From assembly GCA_964493995.1 (NCBI GenBank), contig CAZBQD010000068.1, positions 1-5,111 of the forward strand: DNA of 5,111 bases, written 5' to 3'. Positions within the stretch are counted from its first letter, which is position 1. Each line of letters starts with the position of its first letter. The notes under the pieces are model-generated. The model saw only the letters and a program-made list of their open reading frames with translations. It was not told where the DNA came from and did not search any database. Positions 1 through 5,056 of this stretch are shown here, one piece after another. The translations under genes and the position numbers were made by a program. This DNA is from GCA-002282575 sp964493995. GTDB lineage: Bacteria > Pseudomonadota > Gammaproteobacteria > Thiomicrospirales > Thiomicrospiraceae.

Positions 1-55
1 AGTAGGCAGGGTCTCCCCTGCCAAGAGGAGCTTGCTCCGCGGTCAGACAGCAGCG
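1..55. repeat. Hairpin-rich DNA replacing the cbiB coding sequence (possible mobile-element end)
   Basis: Two inverted repeats lie side by side. GGCAGGG at 5-11 and CCCTGCC at 16-22 form a perfect 7-bp stem with a 4-base loop, which reads GAGA (a GNRA tetraloop) on the minus strand. GGAGC at 27-31 and GCTCC at 34-38 form a second short stem. This block starts exactly where the similarity to CbiB stops. Dense subterminal hairpins are typical of IS200/IS605-type ends and of some intergenic repeats or structured RNAs, but too little is visible to name a family. What is seen is the hairpins and the loss of CbiB similarity; that this is an insertion is inference. Confidence 0.4.
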
Positions 56-130
56 GGGGTGCCAGCGATTGCTCGGCTCACCCAATAGTCTGTCAAGTAA
101 TAAGGCGCTGATTGCCATTAACAAACTCAT
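1..130 (-). CDS. cbiB: CbiB/CobD adenosylcobinamide-phosphate synthase, N-terminal fragment (partial, probably interrupted)
   Basis: Reading leftward from an ATG at 130, six bases after the stop of the J-domain gene, the frame begins MSLLMAISALLLDRLLGE and continues PSNRWHP. A hydrophobic first helix followed by LLLDRLLGEP and a W-H-P motif is the standard N-terminus of CbiB, the inner-membrane enzyme that attaches aminopropanol (or its phosphate) to adenosylcobyric acid. A second Met at codon 5 (118) is an alternative start. No strong Shine-Dalgarno is visible, so translation is probably coupled to the upstream gene. After the His-Pro (about position 56) the frame stays open to the window edge but reads RCCLTAEQAPLGRGDPAY, which does not resemble the usual HP(L/V)VGFG continuation in this or another frame. 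That stretch is hairpin-rich DNA. I infer that the gene is interrupted, although an assembly join at the edge is possible. The identity of the first 25 residues is fairly secure; the state of the gene is not. Confidence 0.6.
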   Translation of the reverse strand, partial: MSLLMAISALLLDRLLGEPSNRWHPRCCLTAEQAPLGRGDPAY

Positions 131-136
131 GAACCA

Positions 137-1249
137 TTAAATCCAGTCATCATCAATGCTAAGACGATAATATTTTAACCAAGCCTTAAAATAATCTATG
201 TCTTGTTCAAAGTTGCGTCTATCCGAGCGTGTTTGTTGTAGTTGTTGCTCTAGGCGGGCGATGTCTTCTTTTAGGTAGCTTTGTAGCTTTTTCGGCGTCA
301 GTCGGTCGAAGTGTGCCATACCTAACATCATTTTATAGCGCTGTTCTATCTGCTGCGTTTCGGCTTTCAATTGTTGCCATTGCTGTTCAAGCAGTTTAAT
401 AAAGCTTTGAATTTTGTTATCGCTGAGTTGATGTAGCTGTTGGCTGACTTGGGTTTCTTGTAATTGCAGTTCGAGCAGTTTAATGAGATTCTTCTCTTCG
501 TAAGCGACGGTCACTGCCTGCATGAGTTGGGTCTTACGCGCTCGTTCATCAGCGTCGGCTTCCCGGTCGGGGTGCAAGGCTTTCACTAACTGACGGTAGA
601 TGGCTTGAATGGAAGCCTGTGCCGACTCCGCTTCGGCTTTTTCTTTCGCTTCTTTTTCCAATTGCTTGGCCGTTTTTTTACGCGCTCGCTGTGCTTGGTG
701 CTGCGCCTGGTAGGCTTGTTGCTGTTCAAACAGGTGTTGGGCCATCATGTCTGGGTCGTTGATATCGACAGAGTCATCCAAACTAAAACCAAAGGCATCT
801 TCAAAGGCGCTGCGCAGAGCGGCATCCATCTCTGCCTGCTCTTCGTCAGTTAAACGGGTTTCTTCTGGCAGATAACGCTGATAAATGGCGTGAACTTGTT
901 CATGGTCGGTTTCATCTCTGAGTTGTTCGCACAGGATCAGGATGATTTGCGTTAGTTTACTGCGTTGATTTTTGGTCAGCTTGCTACTGATGAGATGCTG
1001 GTCGAACAGACGGAGCAATTTAATTTGCTCGTCCACCAGTTGTTGTCTCAAGGGTTCGAATTTGCCGGCTACCTGCCGTTGACAGGCTTCATGTGCTTGT
1101 TGCCATTGTTCCAGTGCCGCTTTTTGTTTTTCGATCTTGTCTAGAGTGGCGTTATATTTGCGCTGTGCGGCGCTCAGGGGTTGAGACAAGCTTTCTTCAA
1201 TAACCACCACGGATTGAGCGTCAGATGGAAACAGGTTGAGATTGGACAT
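137..1249 (-). CDS. J-domain (DnaJ-like) coiled-coil protein of unknown specific role
   Basis: This is a 370-residue soluble protein. Residues about 210-265 carry a J-domain-like segment, IYRQLVKALHPDREAD, with the invariant HPD at 226-228, the motif by which J-proteins stimulate the ATPase of an Hsp70 (DnaK) partner. Unlike classical DnaJ, the J-domain is central, and there is no Gly/Phe-rich region, zinc-finger region or DnaJ C-terminal domain. The N-terminal third is helical (residues 25-135), residues 160-215 are rich in Gln, Ala, Lys and Glu, and residues 260-345 form a second Gln-rich helical, probably coiled-coil, stretch. No signal peptide or membrane helix is seen, so a cytoplasmic location is likely. 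The ATG at 1249 has a modest GGAA eight bases upstream. An apparent terminator separates it from btuM, and it ends six bases before cbiB, so it may form its own unit with cbiB. A link to B12 rests only on position; general chaperone duty is equally possible. The family assignment is fairly sure, the client unknown. Confidence 0.75.
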   Translation of the reverse strand: MSNLNLFPSDAQSVVVIEESLSQPLSAAQRKYNATLDKIEKQKAALEQWQQAHEACQRQVAGKFEPLRQQLVDEQIKLLRLFDQHLISSKLTKNQRSKLTQIILILCEQLRDETDHEQVHAIYQRYLPEETRLTDEEQAEMDAALRSAFEDAFGFSLDDSVDINDPDMMAQHLFEQQQAYQAQHQAQRARKKTAKQLEKEAKEKAEAESAQASIQAIYRQLVKALHPDREADADERARKTQLMQAVTVAYEEKNLIKLLELQLQETQVSQQLHQLSDNKIQSFIKLLEQQWQQLKAETQQIEQRYKMMLGMAHFDRLTPKKLQSYLKEDIARLEQQLQQTRSDRRNFEQDIDYFKAWLKYYRLSIDDDWI

Positions 1250-1287
1250 GATGGAAATTCCGAAGGAATAAACCTAATAGGAGAGGG

Positions 1288-1353
1288 AAAAACCGCCGGT
1301 TTGCAAATTGTGTCACCAAGTGAGTGGGTCTAACACAGGATACAAACCGGCGG
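1288..1353 (-). terminator. Intrinsic terminator-like hairpin after btuM
   Basis: On the minus strand, 33 bases after the btuM stop, CCGCCGGTTTG (1343-1353) pairs perfectly over 11 bp with CAAACCGGCGG (1293-1303), followed directly by TTTTT (1288-1292). The 39-base apical region is not open: GTGTTA and TGACAC can form a further six pairs, with a CCA/TGG stem inside. The plus strand has no U tract after the hairpin, so it should act in the minus direction only. It probably ends, or partly ends, the btuB-btuR-btuM transcript before the J-domain gene. The long, two-tier stem is unusual for a simple terminator. Confidence 0.7.
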
Positions 1354-1386
1354 AGAATAGCCTAAATTGAATAGGTTTGATAGCGA

Positions 1387-1974
1387 TTAGCTGGAAAGCA
1401 CCTTGTTTTCAGCAGAACTATGGCGTTTCGCCCAGGTTGTGAACGCCATGTGAGCAACAACGGCGATCACGAGGTAAACAGCCAAACCTTCTAAATGTCC
1501 TGGCAAGCGGCTAAAATAGTCGGTCAGCATTTGCGACAGGTCGTCTTCGAATAAGCCAGACCAATAGTGAAAGCTGGCTGAAGAAACGAGGTAACCTAAA
1601 GCCGCTCCAGCCGGTGCAATCACGGTTAATAGCCCCAGACTGGTTAAGTTTTCGCCGGTATAAAGATTGGCAAATAAGCGTCCCGATGCCCAATACACAC
1701 TGTAAGACAGTAATAAAAACAAGTAGCTATCTTTTAAGCAAAACTCGGTATCGCCCGTCCAGGTCATGCCGGTCATGTCCATGGTCCAGACAATGGCAAA
1801 GGCCAATGTTAGTACCCATAGTTTGCGAAAATAGACGCCAAGCAAGAAAAACAGCCCAATGGTGGAAGCGGGAATAATGTCCAGCGTCATAGCGTTATGA
1901 CCGCGAGTGGTGACCAGTAATAAAATCAGCAAAGCACCTAACAGCACTTGATTGCGAATGGATAGCGTTGGCAT
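1387..1974 (-). CDS. btuM: BtuM, cobalamin transporter (solitary ECF S-component-like membrane protein)
   Basis: The product has 195 residues and six predicted membrane helices (about 9-22, 33-48, 52-68, 84-98, 112-133 and 162-183). I assign it to BtuM, a small inner-membrane B12 carrier related to ECF S-components and often found under cobalamin riboswitches. The family hallmark is a cysteine that ligates the cobalamin cobalt and supports reductive decyanation (Cys80 in the Thiobacillus denitrificans protein, as I recall). Here the only cysteine is Cys79, in GDTEFCLKDSY. Residues recalled as lining the same site, His28, Asp67, Tyr85 and Arg153, have matches at His26 (TRGHN), Asp66 (TMDMTG), Tyr84 and probably Arg156. 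Length also fits the family. The ATG at 1974 has an excellent AGGAG (1981-1985) six bases upstream, and the gene follows btuR by 15 bases, so the two should be cotranscribed. With BtuB and BtuR as neighbours and no btuCDF visible, it is the likely inner-membrane step of uptake. Confidence 0.82.
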   Translation of the reverse strand: MPTLSIRNQVLLGALLILLLVTTRGHNAMTLDIIPASTIGLFFLLGVYFRKLWVLTLAFAIVWTMDMTGMTWTGDTEFCLKDSYLFLLLSYSVYWASGRLFANLYTGENLTSLGLLTVIAPAGAALGYLVSSASFHYWSGLFEDDLSQMLTDYFSRLPGHLEGLAVYLVIAVVAHMAFTTWAKRHSSAENKVLSS

Positions 1975-1980
1975 AATTTT

Positions 1981-1985
1981 CTCCT
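1981..1985 (-). promoter_or_regulatory. Ribosome binding site of btuM
   Basis: AGGAG on the minus strand lies six bases before the ATG at 1974, inside the 15-base gap after the btuR stop. It is the strongest Shine-Dalgarno in the cluster and fixes the btuM start. Confidence 0.75.
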
Positions 1986-1989
1986 AAAT

Positions 1990-2592
1990 TTATAACTCGA
2001 TGCCATGCTGGGCTTTAATACCCGCCTTGTAAGCATGTTTAATTTCTTTTATTTCACTGACCGTATCGGCAACGTCAATGAGCGCTTGGGGCGCACCGCG
2101 TCCCGTAATAATCACGTGCTGCATGAAAGGGCGCGTGGCTAAGTCGGCCAGTACCTGCTCGGTTTCTAAATAGTGCATACGCAACACAATATTCAGTTCA
2201 TCGAGCAGAATCATGTCGTAGCTATCATCGGCTAAAAACTGTTTCACCTGTTCCCAAGCGCGTTCGGCACTGCGTTTGTCTTGTTCCAGGTTTTGCGTTT
2301 CCCACGTAAAGCCATCGCCCATCACATGGTAGCTGACTTCTTCGGGAAAACGACGAAAAAAGGCTTCTTCGCCCGTACTGTAACTGCCTTTAATGAATTG
2401 TACCACGCCAACCTTCATACCGTGACCTAAAGCACGTGCGACCATGCCAAAACCTGACGAAGATTTGCCTTTTCCGTCGCCTGTTAGGACTAAAATCAGG
2501 CCTTTTTCATCTTTGGCGCGAGCCATGCCTGCGTCAACAATAGCTTTATGTTTTTTCATGCGATTAGCATGATTTTCGGGATTGAGGTTCAT
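1990..2592 (-). CDS. btuR: Cob(I)yrinic acid a,c-diamide adenosyltransferase (BtuR/CobA/CobO family)
   Basis: This cytoplasmic enzyme transfers the 5'-deoxyadenosyl group of ATP to Co(I) corrinoids, giving adenosylcobalamin or its precursors. The 200-residue product is close to the length of the E. coli enzyme (196). It has a P-loop variant GDGKGKSS (residues 38-45; E. coli has GNGKGKTT), VVQFIKG (63-69), GFTWETQN (94-101), the LLDELN acidic motif (129-134), IITGRG (161-166) and the family ending KHAYKAGIKAQHGIEL (185-200). An in-frame GTG at 2637 would extend the protein by 15 residues into btuB, but I chose the ATG at 2592 because AAGGA (2603-2607) lies ten bases upstream and the resulting N-terminus matches the family length. 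It starts 25 bases after btuB ends and is followed 15 bases later by btuM, so it is an internal gene of a riboswitch-controlled operon. The family call is very secure. Confidence 0.95.
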   Translation of the reverse strand: MNLNPENHANRMKKHKAIVDAGMARAKDEKGLILVLTGDGKGKSSSGFGMVARALGHGMKVGVVQFIKGSYSTGEEAFFRRFPEEVSYHVMGDGFTWETQNLEQDKRSAERAWEQVKQFLADDSYDMILLDELNIVLRMHYLETEQVLADLATRPFMQHVIITGRGAPQALIDVADTVSEIKEIKHAYKAGIKAQHGIEL

Positions 2593-2602
2593 CTGTTTTG
2601 AT

Positions 2603-2607
2603 TCCTT
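2603..2607 (-). promoter_or_regulatory. Ribosome binding site of btuR
   Basis: AAGGA on the minus strand, in the short btuB-btuR gap, lies ten bases before the ATG at 2592. It supports this start over the upstream GTG at 2637, which has no comparable site and overlaps the end of btuB. Confidence 0.6.
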
Positions 2608-2617
2608 AGTGTCATCA

Positions 2618-4519
2618 TTAAAACCGGTACTCGACACCCGCTAACAGCGTGCGCGGTGAGTAGGCGTAGTAGTTGGTAGGCGTTGAAGCATTGAAGCTAT
2701 TAGTCGCTTGGGCGATGCGCTCATCGGTTAAATTAATGCCTTTAACAAATAAGCGAACTTCCTTGTTCCACTGATAGCTGGCATTGGCGTGCCATAACCA
2801 ATAATTGCCTGTATCGTATCCTGCTTTACCTGTGGTGGTGTTGTAACTGTCGATGCGTGTGCCAACAAATTGTGATTGCAAGCTTAACACTGTTTTATTG
2901 AATCCCAGATAAGTCCAGCCTAAACTCCCACTGGTTTCGGGACGACGGGCGAGGGGAATGCCCGTTTGTGTTTTGGCATCGAGCACTGTGTAGCTGGCGC
3001 TAATTTCTGATGCTAACGAAGGTAAGCTCTCGCTTGCTTTCCACTCCCAGCCCTTGAGTTGAGATTCACCAGCAATATTAGAGTAATTCAGACTTGTTCT
3101 GTTATATTCAATTAGGTCTGTGACTTTGTCCTCGAAGCGAGCCAAGCTATAACCTTTCCAGCCAAGGCTAACTTCTTTACTTTCCACTGTTTCGGGACGA
3201 AGCGAGCCGACATCAGAACGAACCACAGAATTAAAGGAGGCATCGTATTGAATGAAGCGTTCAAACAAGTTGGGCATACGACGACTATTCGCCATATTAA
3301 AGGCAAAATAAGCATCTTTACTCAACATTTGCTTAATACCCAAACGTTTGCCGATGTAGCTGTTGTAATCGTTAAAGTCATCGTTACGCAAGCTTAGATT
3401 GATAATGGTAGGCTGTTCAGCATGCGGTAAATGAAAGCTTTGTGTTCTGGCCATGAACACACCTTGCTGGCGCTGTTTTTTTCCGATGCCCGCGTTGTTC
3501 ATACGGTCACTAGATTGTTCAGAACTATCCGCACCGAATGTCCAGCTGCCCAAGGTGTCTTTACGATTGGCGGTCATGCTTTGCTGGTTGGTTTTGGCAT
3601 TAAATAATGCACCATTAAAGTCTCTGTCAATCTGGCCGTCTTGAGCACTGAGCGCAAACTGCCAGTCGGCTAGTTGAAATTGATAGTTGGCACCCAGTGT
3701 TTGTTGCTGGTATGCATAATAGTGCCGATCAGCCGGTGCAGAACCATCATAATAACCACGAGCATCAGCTTTGAACGCATTAATTTCCAAACGTTGAATG
3801 TTGCTAATATTCCAGCCTAGTTTGGCATTCAGTGTGTCATTGCGGTAGCCATCTTTTTCGTAATCCAGCGGGCTTTGCTTAACGCCATTAATCATGGGAG
3901 TAATGGACGAAAACTCATCACTACTCAATCCGGTATAGCCGATGCGTGCATCGAAGTTGTTATTGGCATAACCAATATTGCCTTGCGTTTGTTTTTGACC
4001 CAAATCACCCAAGGTATAAGCCACACTGCCATGCGTCCCTTGTGCTGCTTTTTTGGTAATGACGTTAATCACACCTGCGGCGGCATCGGCGCCCCAAATG
4101 CCTGCTTGTGCACCGGGCAATATTTCAATGCGTTCAATGTCGCTCACCAACAAATGTTGCCATTGTGGTCCACTTATGCCAGCCGGATCATTAAAACGCA
4201 TGCCATCGACCACCAATAACAGTCGCTTGCTGTCGTGTCCGCGTAAAAAGACGCTGGTTGACGTTCCTAGCCCACCATTACTGTAAATAGGAATTCCGGC
4301 TAGTCGATCTAAGGCTTCGGGTAGGGTTTGAATGGCTTTTTCGGTCAGCTGTTCACTGGTAATGACGGTGATATTGCCCGTGTAGTCGGATTTGGCTTGC
4401 TCCACACGGGTAGCTGAAATAATCACTTGGTCGAGGTTGGTAGTATTTGCCCAAACAGGCGGCGAAAGAGAAGTTGCGACAGCGACACTTAACGCTGTGC
4501 GAGAAAAAGAAAGGTTCAT
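2618..4519 (-). CDS. btuB: TonB-dependent outer-membrane cobalamin receptor BtuB
   Basis: The 633-residue product (E. coli BtuB has 614) is a TonB-dependent receptor. Residues 1-24 form a signal peptide ending PPVWA, and the mature protein soon shows a TonB box, DQVIISATR (30-38), comparable to DTLVVTANR of E. coli BtuB. The plug domain covers about 45-157: ITVITSEQL, LPEALDRLAGIPI, the VFLRGHDSKRLLLVVDGMR segment (90-108), IERIEILPGAQAGIWGADA and GVINVITKK. The remainder is a beta-barrel ending in the usual aromatic YSPRTLLAGVEYRF. The protein should bind cobalamin at the surface and pass it to the periplasm using TonB-ExbBD energy. An in-frame ATG at 4537 would add six residues, but the ATG at 4519 has AAGGA six bases upstream and gives a proper signal peptide, so I use it. 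The substrate call rests on the cobalamin riboswitch upstream and on btuR and btuM downstream as well as on family resemblance. The gene is intact. Confidence 0.93.
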   Translation of the reverse strand: MNLSFSRTALSVAVATSLSPPVWANTTNLDQVIISATRVEQAKSDYTGNITVITSEQLTEKAIQTLPEALDRLAGIPIYSNGGLGTSTSVFLRGHDSKRLLLVVDGMRFNDPAGISGPQWQHLLVSDIERIEILPGAQAGIWGADAAAGVINVITKKAAQGTHGSVAYTLGDLGQKQTQGNIGYANNNFDARIGYTGLSSDEFSSITPMINGVKQSPLDYEKDGYRNDTLNAKLGWNISNIQRLEINAFKADARGYYDGSAPADRHYYAYQQQTLGANYQFQLADWQFALSAQDGQIDRDFNGALFNAKTNQQSMTANRKDTLGSWTFGADSSEQSSDRMNNAGIGKKQRQQGVFMARTQSFHLPHAEQPTIINLSLRNDDFNDYNSYIGKRLGIKQMLSKDAYFAFNMANSRRMPNLFERFIQYDASFNSVVRSDVGSLRPETVESKEVSLGWKGYSLARFEDKVTDLIEYNRTSLNYSNIAGESQLKGWEWKASESLPSLASEISASYTVLDAKTQTGIPLARRPETSGSLGWTYLGFNKTVLSLQSQFVGTRIDSYNTTTGKAGYDTGNYWLWHANASYQWNKEVRLFVKGINLTDERIAQATNSFNASTPTNYYAYSPRTLLAGVEYRF

Positions 4520-4525
4520 CAAATT

Positions 4526-4530
4526 TCCTT
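4526..4530 (-). promoter_or_regulatory. Ribosome binding site of btuB
   Basis: AAGGA on the minus strand lies six bases before the ATG at 4519 and decides this start over the ATG at 4537, which would place the Shine-Dalgarno inside the coding region. It sits more than 250 bases from the riboswitch aptamer, so direct sequestration by the aptamer would need long-range pairing. Confidence 0.7.
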
Positions 4531-4566
4531 CGGTCATTATTTAAATGGCACGAAAGACAAACGGAA

Positions 4567-4714
4567 GTTAATGTCATTAAACCCTATTGCGTTGTCATCT
4601 GGCGTTGTTGCTCGGTGCTCACCTTCGGTCATGTACTTAGGTGTACACTCCCTTGTCTGTGCGCCGTGCGCCTAGCCATTTAGCCAACTCATGACGGGTT
4701 TTCTATTCATTAAC
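4567..4714. mobile_element. MITE-like imperfect palindrome in the btuB leader
   Basis: The 148-bp stretch has inverted ends: GTTAATG (4567-4573) with AAACCC (4579-4584) on the left, and GGGTTT (4696-4701) with CATTAAC (4708-4714) on the right. Its centre is also an inverted repeat, TGTAC (4632-4636) and GTACA (4643-4647), and both pairs share the same midpoint near 4640, so the whole block is one long imperfect hairpin. The arms carry weaker matching between. It includes a tandem GTGCGCC pair (4659-4672). It has no credible gene. Such blocks are usually multicopy intergenic repeats or non-autonomous elements; no clear target duplication is visible. Being in the leader, it would be transcribed between riboswitch and btuB. 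The symmetry is seen directly; mobility is inferred. Confidence 0.5.
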
Positions 4715-4730
4715 TGACTTAATCGTCATC

Positions 4731-4751
4731 AAACAATCTCAAAAATTGTTT
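4731..4751 (-). other. AT-rich hairpin downstream of the riboswitch
   Basis: AAACAAT (4731-4737) and ATTGTTT (4745-4751) form a perfect 7-bp inverted repeat with a 7-base loop, located about 34 bases after the aptamer P1 stem. It is AT-rich and lacks a U tract, so it is not a convincing terminator. It may belong to the expression platform or be incidental. Confidence 0.35.
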
Positions 4752-4784
4752 TGCCGTATTGCCCACCGCAATCGGTAAATGGAG

Positions 4785-4966
4785 TTAGTGGGCCGGTATC
4801 CAGACTTAAGAGCCGTTTCATTTCACCTTCCCGAATCAATCTGCTGACCAGTGGTTGTGACGTTTTGTCACGCGAAATGTTTTCTCTATTACTGTTGCGG
4901 GGGCAGTGTGGGCATTTCACCCAACTTCCCGTTTAACGTTTAACTGCGGTCAAACGCACCCAATAA
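4785..4966 (-). ncRNA. Cobalamin riboswitch (aptamer)
   Basis: The minus strand carries the conserved cobalamin aptamer elements in the right order: GGGAAGTTGGGTG, then the core CTGCCCCCGCAACAGTAA (4889-4906), CCACTGGT (4847-4854), GGGAAGG (4826-4832) and a B12 box AAGTCTGGATACCGGCC (4791-4807). A closing P1 helix is visible between TTATTGGG (4959-4966) and CCCACTAA (4785-4792), seven of eight positions paired, which sets the limits. It binds a cobalamin, most likely adenosylcobalamin, and should lower expression of the downstream btuB-btuR-btuM unit when the cofactor is abundant. Downstream, ACCGATTGCGGT can form a small P13-like hairpin whose TTGCGG is complementary to CCGCAA of the L5 region. 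No terminator with a U tract follows before btuB, so control of translation or a cryptic platform is more likely than simple attenuation. Confidence 0.93.
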
Positions 4967-4982
4967 TCATGTTTACGGTGCA

Positions 4983-5011
4983 ATTTTAGCACAAACTAAG
5001 CACATGGTTAA
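4983..5011 (-). promoter_or_regulatory. Promoter of the riboswitch-btuB transcript
   Basis: On the minus strand TTAACC (5006-5011) and TAAAAT (4983-4988) are separated by 17 bases, and the -10 hexamer is preceded by TGC, an extended -10 motif. Transcription would start near 4976, about ten bases before the riboswitch P1 helix, which is the expected placement. Sequence-based prediction only. Confidence 0.55.
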
Positions 5012-5030
5012 GGCGCTTGCTCTGCTGCTG

Positions 5031-5039
5031 TGTTAAAAT
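5031..5039 (+). promoter_or_regulatory. Extended -10 promoter element of tRNA-Arg
   Basis: TGTTAAAAT (TG at 5031-5032, -10 TAAAAT at 5034-5039) lies about 17 bases before the tRNA gene, with a start expected near 5046. No good -35 hexamer is found at normal spacing, so the extended -10 would carry recognition. The element is back to back with the btuB promoter. Confidence 0.4.
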
Positions 5040-5056
5040 AACGGTCTTGTCTTAAA

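Noticed and set aside
1..56. A second, degenerate cobalamin riboswitch on the minus strand (the GGCAGGGGAGACCCTGCC segment recalls a B12 box and CACCCCCGC recalls the core)
   Set aside because: The CACTG and GGGAAGG elements are missing, the order and spacing are wrong, and the segment is a simple self-complementary hairpin; the stretch before it encodes the CbiB N-terminus.
3..140. Short plus-strand open frame ending at 138-140
   Set aside because: It has no start codon before the last few residues, no ribosome binding site, and lies opposite the clearly CbiB-like minus-strand frame.
605..853. Plus-strand open frame of 82 residues rich in Phe and Leu
   Set aside because: It is antisense to the Ala/Gln/Lys/Glu-rich part of the J-domain gene; its composition is explained by reverse complement of those codons.
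2593..2637. GTG at 2637 as the start of btuR
   Set aside because: It overlaps the end of btuB, lacks a Shine-Dalgarno, and adds 15 residues beyond family length; the ATG at 2592 has AAGGA upstream.
3453..4286. Several plus-strand open frames of 60-114 residues opposite btuB
   Set aside because: They are antisense shadows of an intact receptor gene with no ribosome binding sites or recognisable domains.
4520..4537. ATG at 4537 as the start of btuB
   Set aside because: The Shine-Dalgarno at 4526-4530 would fall inside the gene and the signal peptide would gain an acidic leader; the ATG at 4519 fits better.
4731..4751. Intrinsic terminator directly after the riboswitch
   Set aside because: The hairpin is entirely AT-rich apart from one G-C pair and has no following U tract.
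4729..4920. A 63-residue minus-strand leader peptide
   Set aside because: The frame lies within the riboswitch, and conservation there is explained by the RNA structure; no ribosome binding site supports it.
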